From Symbiodinium natans (Eukaryota; Sar; Dinophyceae; Suessiales; Symbiodiniaceae): DNA of 64,000 nt. The DNA is taken from assembly GCA_905221605.1 (NCBI GenBank), contig CAJNDS010000142.1:59700-123699 (forward strand), written 5' to 3'. The position numbers and the translations under genes are program-made. Below the pieces are notes generated by a model that searched no databases, was not told where the DNA came from, and saw only the letters and a program-made list of their open reading frames with translations. Below are positions 61,911-64,000 of the stretch, piece after piece; the stretch's first letter is position 1, and each line of letters starts with the position of its first letter.

Positions 61911-62003
61911 CTTGTTTTCCAAAGTCTTGGACAGCATCTGAAACTGCGCCAACGTCGCAGTGTCCTTCAATCGGCGTGGACAGTTGTCATCGGGCATATT
62001 CAT
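61911..62003 (-). CDS. Possible first coding exon (ATG) with module motif
   Basis: ATG at 62003 opens 31 codons, MNMPDDNCPRRLKDTATLAQ then FQMLSKTLENK, ending AACAAG|GTGCAT. LAQFQMLSKTLENK resembles KAQFQSLNATVAKLM of exon 48933-49015. No TATA-like or spliced-leader acceptor was identified upstream. It could start a gene running leftward through the 57-45 kb exons. Confidence 0.5.
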
Positions 62004-62465
62004 TCACAATGAGGGCCCCTACACTGCACAGTGGCAAGTACATGGTTTAGGGCATCTGCCTGACCCTATAAGCCACGATCTGTAACCCAAAATCTGTGAA
62101 GTCGAAGTTCCCTGCCCACAATTTCCCCAATACTGCCTATGCAGATGAAGGTTGATGAAACTAAGGGCATTGGTGGGTACCCGAACTTAATTCTTAGTCA
62201 AAAGGCAAGGACGGAAACCCCCAATGAAGCTACGGAAAAAGCAAAGATGTACAGCGCCGTAAGATAGGGGCCCCAAACCCACAGAGACACAGACCTTTGG
62301 ATTCTACAAACAAGGGGTTTCCAGAATCCCCGCCCACGTAGGGGCCCTTATACCCCATAGTAGGATCCTTCATAGACGGGGTTTTAGGATATTAGGGGTA
62401 GCTTATTGGGGTCCTTATTTTTCCAAGGGAATCCTACTACTTGCGGGCCTATATTACCCCAAAAA

Positions 62466-62563
62466 CCCATCTACCTAAATAGGGAATACTTGGACCTTAA
62501 AGTACCTCCTATTTAGGGACTTTAGGGCCCAAGTACATAATAATGAGGTACATGGACCCTTAG
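62466..62563. mobile_element. Inverted-repeat element (family CTAAGGGTCCATGTACC), copy 4
   Basis: The interior matches copy 1 closely (ACCTCCTATTTAGGGACTTT, AGGGCCCAAGTACATAATAA) and the right end GGTACATGGACCCTTAG is intact, while the left terminal repeat is degraded (ACCCATCTACC). Confidence 0.6.
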
Positions 62564-62659
62564 GGTCAGGGGTGGCTTATTTTCCTTAACCGGGTTTGGG
62601 GGGGCCACTAGAAAAAGGAAGCCCTGCCAGGAACCTCCACACACCAAACCCACAAGCCA

Positions 62660-62720
62660 CAAACAAAGCCTAAACCCTAAACCCTAAACCCTAAACCCTA
62701 AACCCTAAACCCTAAACCCT
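62660..62720. repeat. CCCTAAA array
   Basis: About seven copies, then CCCGAAA variants, directly downstream (minus sense) of the terminal exon at 62766-62811. Confidence 0.85.
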
Positions 62721-62765
62721 GAACCCGAAACCCTAAACCCGAAACCGTAACCCGAATCCCCAGGG

Positions 62766-62811
62766 TCAAGCCTTGGAGTCAGCCTTGTTCTGCAGCATGC
62801 CGTTCAAGAGC
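62766..62811 (-). CDS. Candidate terminal exon (TGA) with module motif
   Basis: CCTAAG|G, one base, LLNGMLQNKADSKA and TGA. LLNGMLQNKAD matches ALNEGLMKKAD (49809-49872) and ALQQLLLGKAD (50755-50841). It would end a second, related gene lying to the right of 62.8 kb. Confidence 0.45.
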
Positions 62812-63179
62812 CTTAGGTTCAACACAAGCCCCAGAAGAAACCAAAAAAGGTTTGGGATTTAGGGTTTAGAGTTTACGGTTTAGGGTTAGGGTCTAGGGAT
62901 CCTGACAACCCTGAATCCCGAAATCCCTAAACCCAAGCCGAAACCTTTTGGTTCAATGGAGCTTCCAGATTTGAAGACAAGGAAGCCAAGAAAGGATGCC
63001 ACTTTGGGGGTCCAAGGAACTGCACCTCCAGTGCGGTGGCGACCTGTTGCTTGGTAAGGACGGGTTCGGGGTTTGGGGATTAGGGATGAGGGTTTAGGGT
63101 TTAGAGTTTAGGGTTAGGGTTTAGGGCCGGGTTTAGGGTTTAGGGTTTAGGGTTTAGGCTTTAGGGTGAACATTTCAGG

Positions 63180-63960
63180 GTTTTATTGTTCTAGGTTAAA
63201 TTAAGGTTTCGACGTCAGGAGTGAGGGTTGAAGGTTTCCGGTCCTCATGAAAATCCCTTTTGGGAACTTCCTTCGAAGAGGGGAGCTCTGACAATGCACC
63301 CTCTACGAAATCTGCACTATACTCCCCTTAGAACCTTGATTAACATATTAGTTTTAATATCCTCTTGGCTTTAAATAAACAAAAATGAAAACAATTCCCA
63401 AGGGGGATATAGTGCATGCATCGTCCTAATCGCGGACTCATATAGGTCTCGTGAGGCTGGCGTATTCGAAGAGGTCTCAAGATCTTGTTGGGTCAGCATC
63501 ATACTAAGCCTCTACAAAAGCAGTATAAGAGTGTCCTTCGGACCTATAGGTAATTGTGCAAGCCCGACGAGTCCCCAAAACAACACTTTCATCTAGTGTG
63601 TGGGGGCCTATGACAGGGCCAGCACATGTAGGAGAGCCCCGAAACCCTAAACCCTAAACCCTAAACCCTAAACCCTACAACTTGTCTTGGGGAAGGTATC
63701 ACGGGTCTGTCGGAACGGCTCTGTGGCTTGACAACAATTTGACCCTAGTCCTGATAAAGGAATTCACTGTCCTCATCTAAACATCCAGAATATGTTGAAC
63801 GCAGACAACTTGCTTTCGTTGAAGTTAGAAAGAAACCAACGCGCACACGAGCAACACCAAATACAGCGCCACAACGAGAAAAAACACACATGTTCGTAGA
63901 ATAGTCGTGCAACAGTAACCGTTGCATGTTTACTGCCTAATTAAACCCTGAACCATAAAC
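63180..63960. other. Mostly unique sequence without a supported gene
   Basis: One CCCTAAA array at 63640-63676. An ATATTAGTTTTAATATCC near-palindrome lies at 63345-63362. Open frames are short and unrecognised. Confidence 0.5.
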
Positions 63961-64000
63961 CCCAAACTCTAAACCCTAAACAATCAACTTTGTCAACAGC

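Overview
This window looks like nuclear DNA of a dinoflagellate, probably a symbiodiniacean or close relative; the species cannot be named from sequence alone. Three things support this. The TTTAGGG/CCCTAAA telomere-type heptamer is spread through the window as dozens of internal blocks on both strands. Short coding islands are bounded by dinoflagellate-style splice sites, with acceptors mostly AG|G and donors GT, GC or GA. There is also a DIRS-type retroelement carrying a cytosine DNA methyltransferase-like domain. No bacterial operons, rRNA, tRNA or CRISPR array were seen, and no match to the dinoflagellate spliced-leader sequence was noticed.

Layout: 1-1950 holds five tandem-repeat arrays, three of which share 42-bp units with common ends and different cores. 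2200-5600 is telomere-like repeat with a few exon-like islands. 5600-7430 is mostly unassigned. 7433-14659 is one structurally complete retroelement with split direct repeats (A1-internal-B1-A2-B2), two overlapping gag-like frames, a pol frame (RT, RNase H and a DNA methyltransferase-like domain) and a tyrosine recombinase. 14660-16450 is low-complexity sequence. From about 16.4 kb to the end, the DNA is telomere-like repeat broken by exon-like islands of about 33-300 bp, small inverted-repeat elements, homopolymers and microsatellites. A degraded reverse-transcriptase region lies near 53.8-54.9 kb, and an assembly gap lies at 58901-59000.

The main interpretive result concerns the islands. 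Many read as exons. On the minus strand, three runs keep reading-frame phase across introns: 52474 to 48933 (six exons), 46030 to 44939 (three exons) and 35580 to 34778 (two exons). The six-exon run encodes diverged copies of a module of roughly 30 residues, and similar copies lie at 57.1, 61.9 and 62.8 kb. An ATG exon at 61911-62003 and a TGA exon at 30609-30674 could be the ends of one very large minus-strand gene, but that join is inference. Plus-strand exon-like islands occur at 2.2, 4.4, 18.6-19.6, 22.2, 23.3, 27.4, 29.0-29.9 and 58.1 kb.

The introns are the unusual part. Many begin near TTTAGGG repeats and end near CCCTAAA repeats. At least one (35003-35495) has terminal inverted repeats placed at its splice sites, and relatives of that element sit at 2469-2617 and 34604-34714. 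A separate 103-bp element occurs twice, each copy flanked by its own 4-bp target duplication. The region therefore looks like a gene-bearing landscape built by introner-like elements and telomere-type repeats.
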